Shown: positions 18,181-27,155, counted from the first letter of the stretch. The stretch is 64,000 nt of DNA from Desulfamplus sp. (GCA_015232555.1 JADFZJ010000004.1:1-64000); one strand, 5' to 3'. Notes: a model not told the origin generated them from the sequence alone. Numbers and translations are program-made.

Positions 18181-19119
18181 TTGGAAATAATTATGATTGA
18201 ATCACTTTTACTATGGGTTATTGGGATTATCACTGCACCTTTTTTCTCTGCGGTGATTCTTAAAGTCAAGGCGTTCTTTGGGGGGAAAAAGGGACCACCG
18301 ATTTTTATCAACTACTACACTCTTATGAAGCTATTGCAAAAAGGGTCGGTTTACAGCACAAGCACCACATTTATATTTAAACTCGGACCAGTTATATCTC
18401 TTGGTGCTGCTCTTACTGCCCTGATGTTTTTACCTATTTTTGGACATAGACCGATATTCTCATTTGAGGGGGATATCATCTTTGTGCTCTACCTTTTGGG
18501 ATTAGGACGTTTTTTCACAATTGCCGCTGCAATGGATACAGCATCACCTTTTGAAGGTATGGGGGCAGCAAGAGAGGCGTTTTTTCCAATAATCTGCGAA
18601 GCCACAATGTTCATGATTCTGATTCTGTTTTACAAGTTGACTGGTCACTTGAGTCTCGTCAATTATTTTGAAGGCAGCCACCCCGTGTATCTTTGGGACA
18701 TGGCAGGAACATCAATGGTTTTTATTGTTATTGCACTGTTTATTGTTCTTCTGACAGAAAATTCCCGCGTCCCTGTTGATGATCCTGCAACACATCTTGA
18801 GTTGACAATGATCCATGAAGTTATGGTACTTGACCACAGTGGTCCTGACCTTGCATTTATCGAACTTGGTTCTTTTACCAAACTTTTTTTCTATTCAACT
18901 ATGATATCAAGCCTTATTCTGCCTTTTCAAAGAGAGGGTATCTTTTCTCCTTACTCTCTGTTGCTGGGCTTTTTAGCCATTATAGTTGTATATGGCTGTG
19001 TAGGAATTATGGAGTCTATCGTTGCTCGCTACAAAATGGATAAAGTCCAAAAATTTATTCTGACATCATTTGCGTTAGCTTTTTTTGCTACAGTTATAAC
19101 AATGGAGTTTATAAAATAA
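18181..19119 (+). CDS. HyfC/HycD/NuoH-like membrane subunit
   Basis: 312 aa; AMDTASPFEGMGAAREAFF, LLTENSRVPVDDPATHLELTMIHEVMVLDHSGPDLAFIEL. Confidence 0.92.
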   Translation: MEIIMIESLLLWVIGIITAPFFSAVILKVKAFFGGKKGPPIFINYYTLMKLLQKGSVYSTSTTFIFKLGPVISLGAALTALMFLPIFGHRPIFSFEGDIIFVLYLLGLGRFFTIAAAMDTASPFEGMGAAREAFFPIICEATMFMILILFYKLTGHLSLVNYFEGSHPVYLWDMAGTSMVFIVIALFIVLLTENSRVPVDDPATHLELTMIHEVMVLDHSGPDLAFIELGSFTKLFFYSTMISSLILPFQREGIFSPYSLLLGFLAIIVVYGCVGIMESIVARYKMDKVQKFILTSFALAFFATVITMEFIK

Positions 19120-19160
19120 TGAGTTCTGTAACTAATTTTCTTTTTGGAGATTTATAATAA

Positions 19161-19802
19161 ATGCTCTATTCAGTTGATACAGTGCTGTCTTTTGCACTGC
19201 TTGCAAGCCTATTTGCCCTTGGTTCAAGTCGTCTTCCCGGACTTATCAAGATTGTCGGATTTCAGGGAATAGTGGTCTCAATGGTTCCGATATTTATTGA
19301 GCATAACATTACAAGTTCTGCTGTAACCTTTTACATGTTTACCATGACCATCAGGGGAATTATCATACCGCTTGCCATCTATCTCCTAATAAAAAAAATT
19401 GCTATTCGCCGCGAGGTTCAGCCCATAATCGGATATCATGCCTCTTTGTTTGCTGGTCTTATGCTGATTGTTGCATCATCAATTATAAACCACAAACTTG
19501 CCTTGCCGGCAACTACCAACAGCGTGCTTCTTATGCCAACAGCCATTACGATTCTTGTAACTGGAATGTTTATCCTAATGGCAAGAAGAAACGCCATAGC
19601 CATGGTTCTTGGTTATCTTATGATGGAAAACGGTATCTATCTTGTAGGAACAACATTTTCGATGGGAACTCATCATATTGTGGAATTCGGGATTCTTCTT
19701 GATGTGCTCGCTGGTGTTATGATTATGGCTATCATGCTTGAGAATATGAAACAGAAATTCGATGATGTTGATACTGCATTTTTAAGTGAATTAAAGGAAT
19801 AG
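19161..19802 (+). CDS. HyfE-like membrane subunit
   Basis: 213 aa; hydrophobic, ALGSSRLPGLIKIVGFQGIVVSMVPI, MMENGIYLVGTTFSMGTHHIVEFGILLDVLAGVMIMAIML. Confidence 0.88.
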   Translation: MLYSVDTVLSFALLASLFALGSSRLPGLIKIVGFQGIVVSMVPIFIEHNITSSAVTFYMFTMTIRGIIIPLAIYLLIKKIAIRREVQPIIGYHASLFAGLMLIVASSIINHKLALPATTNSVLLMPTAITILVTGMFILMARRNAIAMVLGYLMMENGIYLVGTTFSMGTHHIVEFGILLDVLAGVMIMAIMLENMKQKFDDVDTAFLSELKE

Positions 19803-19814
19803 GTTACTCTCATA

Positions 19815-21392
19815 ATGGTTAAAACTCTTATAATTTTACCGTTCATTGCTGGCATCATTGCCTTTTTTATTCCAAAGAAAGCGGGACGAAAACTGCTTGT
19901 TGCAATTGGTCTTATTCACCTTATAGCCTCTATTCTATTGTGGGTAGAACGACCGACTCCGCCATTTCCAGATTATTTTGCCATTACACCAGAAGGGCTT
20001 CTATCCTTGCTTGTAATATCTCTGCTCTTTTTTCTGATTTCCATATACTCACAAGGTTATCTTAAAGCTGAAGAGCAACACCTGTTGTCAGATCATGAGA
20101 ATTTGATCTCCAATACTGGCATAGAGACAATTAAAGCAGAAAAAATATTTATTGGCTCTATTCTTATATTCCTCTCAACTATGACGATGGTAACGCTTTC
20201 TGACCATATCATGGTCATGTGGATTGCAATAGAAGCCACAACTTTGGCAAGTGCACCTCTTATTTACTTTCACAGAACAGCGGCATCGCTTGAAGCTACC
20301 TGGAAATATGTGATTATCTGCTCTGTTGGCATTGCAATGGCACTGTTAGGTTCAATTTTTATTGCAATTGCAATGGACGTTGGACAAGTAAACGCTCCAG
20401 TCTCTTTTTCAGCCTTGACCTCTGTTGCAAAACATCTTGACCCGATTTGGCTCAAAACGGGTTTTGTCTTCATACTTGTTGGATATGGAACTAAAATGGG
20501 TCTTGCTCCAATGCACACATGGCTTCCTGATGCCCATTCTGAAGCTCCAAGCCCTGCATCTGCCCTATTATCAGGAGTGCTTCTTAACTGTGCATATCTT
20601 GGAATTTTTAAGACAAATAAAATCATGCACGAGGCAGGTCTTGGCGATTTTTCCGGAAATATTCTAATGACTTTTGGTCTTATTTCGATTATTGCCGCTG
20701 CAACATTTATTCTTAAACAGACAGAATACAAGAGACTTCTTGCCTATTCGAGTATTGAGAACATGGGAATTATTGCGTTTGGGACAGGAATTGGGGGAAT
20801 GGGTGTTTATGGGGCATTACTTTGCCTTATTCATCACAGTCTTATTAAGTCTTCACTCTTCCTGACATCTGGTAACATGCTGCTGGGTTATGGAACCAAA
20901 CTTATCAAAGAGACCGGTAATATGGTAAAACTTATGCCAAAAAGTTTTGTGGCATTTTTTGCAGGATTTGCGGGTATCGCTGGATTTCCACCTTTTGGGA
21001 TATTTATTGGTGAATTCTTTATTATCATGGCTGCTTTCCGTTCAGGTCACTTTGTGGCAGCAGGAATATTTATATTGACTCTTTGCATAATATTTGCAGG
21101 TTTTTCCAATCAGATGATGAAAATCTCATTTGGACCTTCAGATCATGACAATGACACAGCTAACTTCAGTAAAATTCAGATGGATAAGATTCGTTCATAT
21201 AGGGTTGATATTCACAATAAGATTGATATTGGAAAGATTTCAACAGACAAAAAGCACATGGAACAAAAATTGAGTATGATATTGCCACAATATCTGCTGC
21301 TTTTAACATCAATAATATTGTGCTTCTGGATGCCTGATTCTCTATATCAGACAATTATGAATGCAGTTGCCTCTATGGGAGGATTAAAATGA
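19815..21392 (+). CDS. HyfF/NuoN-like proton-translocating membrane subunit
   Basis: 525 aa; MGLAPMHTWLPDAHSEAPSPASALLSGVLLNCAYLGI, RLLAYSSIENMGIIAFG, CLIHHSLIKSSLFLTSGNML. Confidence 0.92.
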   Translation: MVKTLIILPFIAGIIAFFIPKKAGRKLLVAIGLIHLIASILLWVERPTPPFPDYFAITPEGLLSLLVISLLFFLISIYSQGYLKAEEQHLLSDHENLISNTGIETIKAEKIFIGSILIFLSTMTMVTLSDHIMVMWIAIEATTLASAPLIYFHRTAASLEATWKYVIICSVGIAMALLGSIFIAIAMDVGQVNAPVSFSALTSVAKHLDPIWLKTGFVFILVGYGTKMGLAPMHTWLPDAHSEAPSPASALLSGVLLNCAYLGIFKTNKIMHEAGLGDFSGNILMTFGLISIIAAATFILKQTEYKRLLAYSSIENMGIIAFGTGIGGMGVYGALLCLIHHSLIKSSLFLTSGNMLLGYGTKLIKETGNMVKLMPKSFVAFFAGFAGIAGFPPFGIFIGEFFIIMAAFRSGHFVAAGIFILTLCIIFAGFSNQMMKISFGPSDHDNDTANFSKIQMDKIRSYRVDIHNKIDIGKISTDKKHMEQKLSMILPQYLLLLTSIILCFWMPDSLYQTIMNAVASMGGLK

Positions 21393-23137
21393 CAAGCTCA
21401 CAATCATCGTCAATAGAAACTCATAAAATTCCCATGCAGACAGAAAATAGAAAAAATATTGAGCAGACAGAACATAGTGAAACAAGATTGATACAAACTC
21501 AATTTTCAGAAGTTACAAATGGTGTAGCAATATCAAGAAGAGACCTTCCTCATCTTACATTTGACGATTTTAGGGAAAATGCCCTTAAATTAGTCAGAAA
21601 CAATGCAAAGGTTGTTCATTTTTTCGGGTATGAAGATGATAGTAAGGAATCTTCTCAAAATGGAAATGGTGGGAAAATAAAGCTGTTAGCACTGTTCAGA
21701 ACAAACCGAGTCTATAGGGACAGGCGTTATACTCTTTTTGCTGCAACCTGCAATGCTCCTGATGCCTATCCATCCTTAACTTCTGAATGTGAACCTTTTC
21801 ATCTATTTGAGCGTGAAATTGCTGAACAGTTCGGAATAGTTCCAGATGGACATCCATGGCTTAAGATGGTCAGGTATCACCCTAACAGCCAAGGAAAACC
21901 CGATGCGTTTGGCAATGATTATAGCAAGGACAATGACAGGAACTACTACTATACTCAAGATATTCCGGGAAATTATCCATACTATTCAGTTGAGGGAAAA
22001 GAGATTCACGATGTTGCAGTTGGTCCTGTTCATGCAGGAGTTATTGAGCCTGGACATTTTAGGTTCAACTGCATTGGAGAGAGAGTTCTTCATTTAGAAA
22101 TTCAGTTGGGTTATCAGCATAGAGGCATTGAAAATCTTATTATTAACGCCCCTTTTAAACGTTTGCCCGTTATTGTTGAAGGTATTGCTGGAGACACAAC
22201 TGTTGCAAATGCCGTCTCTTTTGCTCAAGCAGTAGAGGCATTAACAAAAATCAATATTAGTGATGATGCTAAAAAAATCCGAACCATCGCCCTTGAACTT
22301 GAACGGCTTGCAAATCATGTTGGAGACCTTGGAGCACTAAGCGGAGATGTCGCATTTTTGCCTCCTGCCAATTACTGCGGACGCATGAGGGGGGATTTTC
22401 TAAACATGACTCTTCTTATCTGCGGCAACCGATTTGGCAAAGGTTTGGTAAGACCAGGAGGCGTCCGTTTTGCTATTGATTCAGCCCTTTGTGACGAGAT
22501 TATGAGGCGGATCACTGAGCTTGAAATTCAGGTTGCTAACGTGATTGACCTTCTTCTTATCACAACACCAAGCGTTAGAGACAGATTTGAAGATTGCGGA
22601 ACAGTTAGTAGATCAGATGCACATGAACTTGGACTTGTCGGAACTGCTGGACGTGCCTGCGGTCTCTCTTATGATGCAAGAAGAGCTTTTCCAACTGAAT
22701 ACTATCCAAACATTGATATCCCTGAAAATGCAAAATCTAGAGGAGATGTCTATGCACGGGCAAAAATAAGAGCTGAGGAGGTTATGCAGTCTATCGCAAT
22801 AGTTAAAATGCTCTTGAGCGACTCCTTGATTGAGATTGCACCTGTTGAGCTGTCATTTATAGAGACTAATTTTTATGAAAAAGATTCTAAAGATTATGCT
22901 GATTTTACACCCCTTGCACCTGATTCATTTGTAGTAACTATAAATGAGGCGTGGAGAGGAGAGCTTTCCCACTGCATTCTTACAGATCAAACAGGTAAGA
23001 TATTACGTTACAAGATAAAAGACCCCTCTTTCCATAACTGGAGCGGTCTTGCAATGTCGCTTCGAGATACAGGAATTTCAGATTTTCCTTTGAATAACAA
23101 GAGTTATAATCTCTCCTATTGCGGGTTTGATCTATAA
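21389..23137 (+). CDS. Hydrogenase large-subunit-like protein (HyfG/HycE; NuoC+NuoD fusion) lacking canonical NiFe-binding motifs
   Basis: 582 aa; NuoC-like FHLFEREIAEQFGIVPDGHPWLKMVRYHPN; NuoD-like GPVHAGVIEPGHFRFNCIGERVLHLEIQLGYQHRGIE. L1 position reads VEGIAGDTTVANAVSF; C-terminus NLSYCGFDL. Confidence 0.9.
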   Translation: MTSSQSSSIETHKIPMQTENRKNIEQTEHSETRLIQTQFSEVTNGVAISRRDLPHLTFDDFRENALKLVRNNAKVVHFFGYEDDSKESSQNGNGGKIKLLALFRTNRVYRDRRYTLFAATCNAPDAYPSLTSECEPFHLFEREIAEQFGIVPDGHPWLKMVRYHPNSQGKPDAFGNDYSKDNDRNYYYTQDIPGNYPYYSVEGKEIHDVAVGPVHAGVIEPGHFRFNCIGERVLHLEIQLGYQHRGIENLIINAPFKRLPVIVEGIAGDTTVANAVSFAQAVEALTKINISDDAKKIRTIALELERLANHVGDLGALSGDVAFLPPANYCGRMRGDFLNMTLLICGNRFGKGLVRPGGVRFAIDSALCDEIMRRITELEIQVANVIDLLLITTPSVRDRFEDCGTVSRSDAHELGLVGTAGRACGLSYDARRAFPTEYYPNIDIPENAKSRGDVYARAKIRAEEVMQSIAIVKMLLSDSLIEIAPVELSFIETNFYEKDSKDYADFTPLAPDSFVVTINEAWRGELSHCILTDQTGKILRYKIKDPSFHNWSGLAMSLRDTGISDFPLNNKSYNLSYCGFDL

Positions 23138-23252
23138 AAATTGGTCTTAAATATTAGTTTGTTTTGAAGTAGAGAGTGCACTCTTATTAAATGAAAATAT
23201 AAATACGTTTAAATTAATATACGTTTAAAGATATTAAAAAAGAGAATATAAG

Positions 23253-24047
23253 ATGCTTGATACGTTGAAAAACAGAATTGAACAGGGATACAGGACAAGT
23301 AAATATCCAAAACAGACAATATCTTTACCTGAAAGATATCGGGGATTGCCAACGATCAATCAATATGCTGATGCTGATATTGTTGCAAAATGTGTTAAGG
23401 CATGTCCTCAAAATGCTATTATTACAGATAGTAATGCTGATCCTAATTTATTTAAAGCCAATGAATCTTCAAGAAAAATGGTTGATATGGGACGTTGCGT
23501 CTTTTGCGGCACATGTGAAAGGGTATCAAACGGTAAATTTATAACATTTACCCAAGATTTTGGATATTCAGTTGCAGAAAAAGCTCATCTTCTCACCTCT
23601 GGAACTGTGCCTGACCTTGCAAAGCACTCTAAACAGCATTTCAAAAAACTATTTGGTCGATCTTTGCAGCTTCGTCAGGTATCTGCTGGGGGATGTAATG
23701 CCTGTGAAGCTGATTTGAATGTTCTTGCAACTCCGTTTTTCGATTTAGCACGGTTTGGAATCAACTTTGTAGCCTCTCCTCGACATGCTGACGGATTGGT
23801 TGTAACAGGACCCATATCAAGAAACATGCGAACTGCCTTGCTTCAAACTTATGAAGCCCTGCCTGCTCCAAAGGTTGTAATTGCAGTCGGCAGTTGTGCA
23901 ATTACAGGCGGACCATTCAGAGAAAGTCCTGAAGTTTCAGATGGTCTTGATAGCATTCTTCCAGTTGATCTCTATATTCCGGGATGTCCATCTCACCCTC
24001 TTACAAATCTTCATGCACTTCTGTCATTTTTTAAAGACAGAATATAA
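23253..24047 (+). CDS. HyfI/NuoB-like small subunit with an N-terminal ferredoxin-like extension
   Basis: 264 aa; AKCVKACPQNAI and GRCVFCGTCERVSNG; then VSAGGCNACEADLNVLATPFFDLARFGI...VVIAVGSCAITGGPF...VDLYIPGCPSHP. Confidence 0.9.
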   Translation: MLDTLKNRIEQGYRTSKYPKQTISLPERYRGLPTINQYADADIVAKCVKACPQNAIITDSNADPNLFKANESSRKMVDMGRCVFCGTCERVSNGKFITFTQDFGYSVAEKAHLLTSGTVPDLAKHSKQHFKKLFGRSLQLRQVSAGGCNACEADLNVLATPFFDLARFGINFVASPRHADGLVVTGPISRNMRTALLQTYEALPAPKVVIAVGSCAITGGPFRESPEVSDGLDSILPVDLYIPGCPSHPLTNLHALLSFFKDRI

Positions 24048-24121
24048 GTAACTTCGCTGCAATTATTTTTAGAACCAAATTCCTAAGAAAAAATATAAAA
24101 ATTGGAACTACAACTTTATCT

Positions 24122-24165
24122 CACCCCTCTCCTGTAGAGGGAGTGTAGGAGGTGGGGTTAGGAGG
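24122..24165. repeat. Imperfect palindromic repeat (CACCCCTCTCC...GGAGGTGGGGTTAGGAGG) immediately upstream of yhaO-like gene
   Basis: Sequence tcacccctctcctgtagagggagtgtaggaggtggggttaggagg; right end supplies an AGGAGG Shine-Dalgarno-like motif before ATG 24175. Confidence 0.6.
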
Positions 24166-24174
24166 ATATTTTTT

Positions 24175-25434
24175 ATGATACGTTTTATTCACACATCAGA
24201 CGTTCACCTTGACAGTCCGCTTAAAGGTCTTCAGTCGTATGACGGAGCACCAGTTGATACTCTGCGTAGTGCAACGCGGCGTGCTTTTGAGAACCTTGTT
24301 CAACTTGCAATTGATGAAGATGTCAATTTTGTGCTCATTGCAGGTGATCTCTATGACGGAGACTGGAAAGACTACAGTACAGGTCTCTTTTTTCGTGGAC
24401 AGATGGTCAAATTACGAAATAAGGGTATTCCAGTCTATATAGTTGCAGGCAACCACGATGCAGCTTCGGTTATCTCCAAAAAGCTTACCCTGCCAGAAAA
24501 TGTCCACATCTTTTCCACAAGAACAACCGAATCAATAGAGGTTGCAGAAAACCCTGTAGTTATTCATGGTCGGGGATTTCCAAATCGTGCAGTTCCCGAA
24601 AATATAGCAAAAGATTATCCAGTTGCAGTTCCTGACAGATTCAATATAGGGCTTTTACACACAAGCCTTACAGGACGAACTGGCCACGACACATACGCCC
24701 CATGTTTGGAAACAGATTTACGTCAAAAAGGTTATGACTACTGGGCACTTGGACATGTTCATCAACCTGAAGTGATAAGCCAAGAGCCGTGGATCGTATT
24801 TTCAGGCAACTGTCAGGGACGTGATATCAGAGAGTCTGGAGAGAGGGGCTGTTTTCTTGTTACGCTCAATGACTCTTTAGATGTTGAGCGTGTGGATTGG
24901 CAAAATTTAGATGTCGTCAGATGGCAGATGCTTGAGATTGATCTTGCAGGGATTACAGAGGAGTCTGAGGTATTGAGTCTGGTTTCACAAGCGATTATCA
25001 GTGCTTTAAATAAGGCTGAGGGGAGACTTATTGCTGCACGAGTTCTTTTTAAAGGAGCTACCCATCTTCACGGCTCGCTGCATCGTGAAACTTACCGCTG
25101 GCGTGCAGAAATTCTTGGGATTGCTCAAGAGCAGGGAGAAGATGATATCTGGATTGAACAAATCAAGGTTTTAACGACTCCAATATACGATCTTGCACAA
25201 CTTGCTGAAAGAGACCCGCTTACCAAAATTGTTCTTGAGACCATTGATAACGCAAATATTCAACCTGAAAATCTTCCTTACGAAATAAAAGATATGCTCG
25301 GAATTCTTCCAAATGAAATTCAAAGAGAGATAGAGTATGATTTAACTAAAGAAGATAATAGCTCCTTTTTGCTTAAAGATGTAAGAGCCATTATCCTTGA
25401 TGCTTTAGGAACAAAAGGCGTTACTGGAGCTTGA
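24175..25434 (+). CDS. YhaO/SbcD-like metallophosphoesterase (DNA repair exonuclease family)
   Basis: 419 aa; MIRFIHTSDVHLDSPLKGL, VLIAGDLYDGDWKDYSTG, VAGNHDA, YDYWALGHVHQPEVI. Confidence 0.92.
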   Translation: MIRFIHTSDVHLDSPLKGLQSYDGAPVDTLRSATRRAFENLVQLAIDEDVNFVLIAGDLYDGDWKDYSTGLFFRGQMVKLRNKGIPVYIVAGNHDAASVISKKLTLPENVHIFSTRTTESIEVAENPVVIHGRGFPNRAVPENIAKDYPVAVPDRFNIGLLHTSLTGRTGHDTYAPCLETDLRQKGYDYWALGHVHQPEVISQEPWIVFSGNCQGRDIRESGERGCFLVTLNDSLDVERVDWQNLDVVRWQMLEIDLAGITEESEVLSLVSQAIISALNKAEGRLIAARVLFKGATHLHGSLHRETYRWRAEILGIAQEQGEDDIWIEQIKVLTTPIYDLAQLAERDPLTKIVLETIDNANIQPENLPYEIKDMLGILPNEIQREIEYDLTKEDNSSFLLKDVRAIILDALGTKGVTGA

Positions 25435-25468
25435 GCAGGAGAGAAAAGCTAAAATCACAACCTGAATC

Positions 25469-25687
25469 ATGATGGTCAGGATAATAAAGGATAGGCAGGA
25501 TATGGAAATTAAATTGTACAATGATGTTGCATTTAAATGGATTTTCGGAAGGCAGGAGCAGACTTTACCTTTGATTTGTTTTCTCAATTCTGTAGTCTGT
25601 TATGATCTTGATGAGTGTTCTGAAACAGTCAGACCAAAGTTTTCAGAGGTGGAAATTCGGCACTGCTCCAAAGAATTAGGATGTTGA
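25469..25687 (+). pseudogene. Truncated Rpn/PD-(D/E)XK-family transposase-like fragment
   Basis: EIKLYNDVAFKWIFGRQEQTLPLICFLNSVVCYD matches the N-terminal region typical of this family; the ORF terminates after 72 aa. Confidence 0.6.
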
Positions 25688-25750
25688 TGACAATTACCTA
25701 AAAGAGTTAATGAGAATCCTTGAATATAACGACTAATCAAGGAGACTCCG

Positions 25751-26081
25751 ATGGCATTAGATTTTGATAAATACAGGAAAGAGCAATTTTGTTTAAACAA
25801 AGATTGTGTGGATTACGGCAAAAAGGATGCTGGGAATATAGGAATAAAGAGTCGTAAAAATAAGCAGGTTTATTGCAAAAGTTGTAAAAGTAGTTGGGTA
25901 ATAAGTAAAGGAACTATCTTCTATAATCTTAAGAAACCATTATCATTGGTGTTGGAAGTATTGCTGCTGCTATCAGAAGGAATGGGAGTGAATGCAATTT
26001 TCCGTGTTAAAGGAGTTAAACCTGAAACAATATCCAGCTGGATTATTAAAGTGTCTATGCATGTAGAAGCATTAAGCAGCT
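25751..26081 (+). pseudogene. Truncated IS1-like transposase (InsA-type zinc ribbon plus HTH)
   Basis: CLNKDCVDYGKKDAGNIGIKSRKNKQVYCKSCKSSWVISKGTIFYNLKKPLSLVLEVLLLLSEGMGVNAIFRVKGVKPETISSWI; continuity of homology breaks at about 26081, where a GC-rich unrelated sequence begins. Confidence 0.65.
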
Positions 26082-26243
26082 ATTCCTGTTGGTCCCGGGA
26101 CAGGCTCGTACCGGGTTATTCGCGGCGGAAGCTGGTTCTACGTCGCTCAGTACTGCCGTTCCGCTTTTCGCGACTGGAACTACCCATCTTACTGGCTCAA
26201 CGACTTGGGTTTCCGGCTCGTTTGCTCCGCAGGTCACCAGTAA
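26082..26243 (+). pseudogene. C-terminal fragment of a formylglycine-generating enzyme (FGE-sulfatase/SUMF1) domain, resembling a DGR variable region
   Basis: Frame starting 26082: IPVGPGTGSYRVIRGGSWFYVAQYCRSAFRDWNYPSYWLNDLGFRLVCSAGHQ-stop. Frame differs from the annotated 184-aa ORF. Confidence 0.8.
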
Positions 26244-26402
26244 AGCAGGCGGGTCAGGCGTTCTGGCATAATAAGGAGTCAAGGCAGGCTGTGAAGTCGA
26301 AGTGAGGGACGAACGAGACGGAACAGCAAGCCGAAGGCTCTTAAGTCAGAATCAGGATTCAAAGGATAGAAGAATAAGGCGGAATAGCCGATGAGAGATA
26401 TA

Positions 26403-26494
26403 GCCGTGGGGCTAAAGCCCTCGGCTAACCTTTAAAAGAAGCCCTCTTAAGAGGGCTTGGGTGAAAAGATAGCCCTGAGCTTTAGCTCGTGGGC
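26403..26494. repeat. REP-like repeat, copy 1
   Basis: gccgtggggctaaagccctcggctaacctttaaaagaagccctcttaagagggcttgggtgaaaagatagccctgagctttagctcgtgggc; contains perfect palindrome AGCCCTCTTAAGAGGGCT. Confidence 0.85.
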
Positions 26495-26553
26495 GAGGGT
26501 ATATTTCTGAATCACGGATTTACAGGATATAAGGATAAGACGGGATTAAAGTC

Positions 26554-26645
26554 GCCGTGGGGCTGAAGCCCTCGGCTAACCTTTAAAAGAAGCCCTCTTA
26601 AGAGGGCTTGGGTGAAAATGTAGCACAGAGCTTTAGCTCGTGGGC
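26554..26645. repeat. REP-like repeat, copy 2 (nearly identical to 26403-26494)
   Basis: gccgtggggctgaagccctcggctaacctttaaaagaagccctcttaagagggcttgggtgaaaatgtagcacagagctttagctcgtgggc. Confidence 0.85.
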
Positions 26646-26691
26646 ATCAAAATCACGGATTGAATCAATTAATTTGGATAAAATAAAAATC

Positions 26692-27105
26692 ATGGCATTG
26701 TGGAAACTCTATTATCATATTGTATGGGGAACAAAAAATCGGTTGCCATTAATCACAGAGCAAATGGAAGAACAATTATATAAATATATAACAATGAAGG
26801 GTGAAGAACTAAAAAGCATTATCCATGCAATAGGCGGTATTGATGACCATATTCATCTTATTGTATCCATTCCGCCTGCATTATCTATTTCAGAATATGT
26901 TGGTAAAATAAAGGGCGGCAGTTCTCATTTTGTAAACCATAGATTTAATAATGCCCAATTTTTCGCTTGGCAGGAGAAATATGGTGTATTTTCGCTTAGT
27001 TCTAAACAGTTAGATAATGCTGTGGATTATGTGGTTAAACAGAAAGAGCATCACTATACAGGGTCAATCATACCCGCTTTAGAAAAATATGATGATAAAG
27101 ACTAA
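26692..27105 (+). mobile_element. Y1 transposase, IS200/REP-associated tyrosine transposase (TnpA_REP) family
   Basis: MALWKLYYHIVWGTKNRLPLITEQMEEQLYKYI...IGGIDDHIHLIVSIPPALSISEYVGKIKGGSSHFVN...AWQEKYGVFSLSSKQLDNAVDYVVKQKEHH: HUH motif (HIH) and catalytic-Tyr region (YVVKQKEHH). ATG 26692 preferred over the ORF-track start 26608, which lies inside repeat copy 2. Confidence 0.9.
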
Positions 27106-27155
27106 TTCAGATTGTAGCCGTTGGGCATCTATAAAAAAATTGGAGTTTAAAAATC

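Noticed and set aside
16017-24047. Annotation as a genuine H2-evolving hydrogenase-4
   Set aside because: The large-subunit NiFe-ligand cysteine motifs are not present, so only a hydrogenase-related complex is supported.
26089-26282. Alternative-frame ORFs (MVPGQARTGLFAAEAG... plus, MTPYYARTPDPPALL... minus) and the 3' half of the 184-aa ORF 25751-26305
   Set aside because: The frame starting 26082 gives a clear FGE-fold C-terminus. The others are translations of the wrong frame of that fragment.
26608-26691. N-terminal extension MGENVAQSFSSWASKSRIESINLDKIKI of the Y1 transposase
   Set aside because: It is encoded by REP-like repeat copy 2; the family start MALWKLYYHIVWG at 26692 is more plausible.
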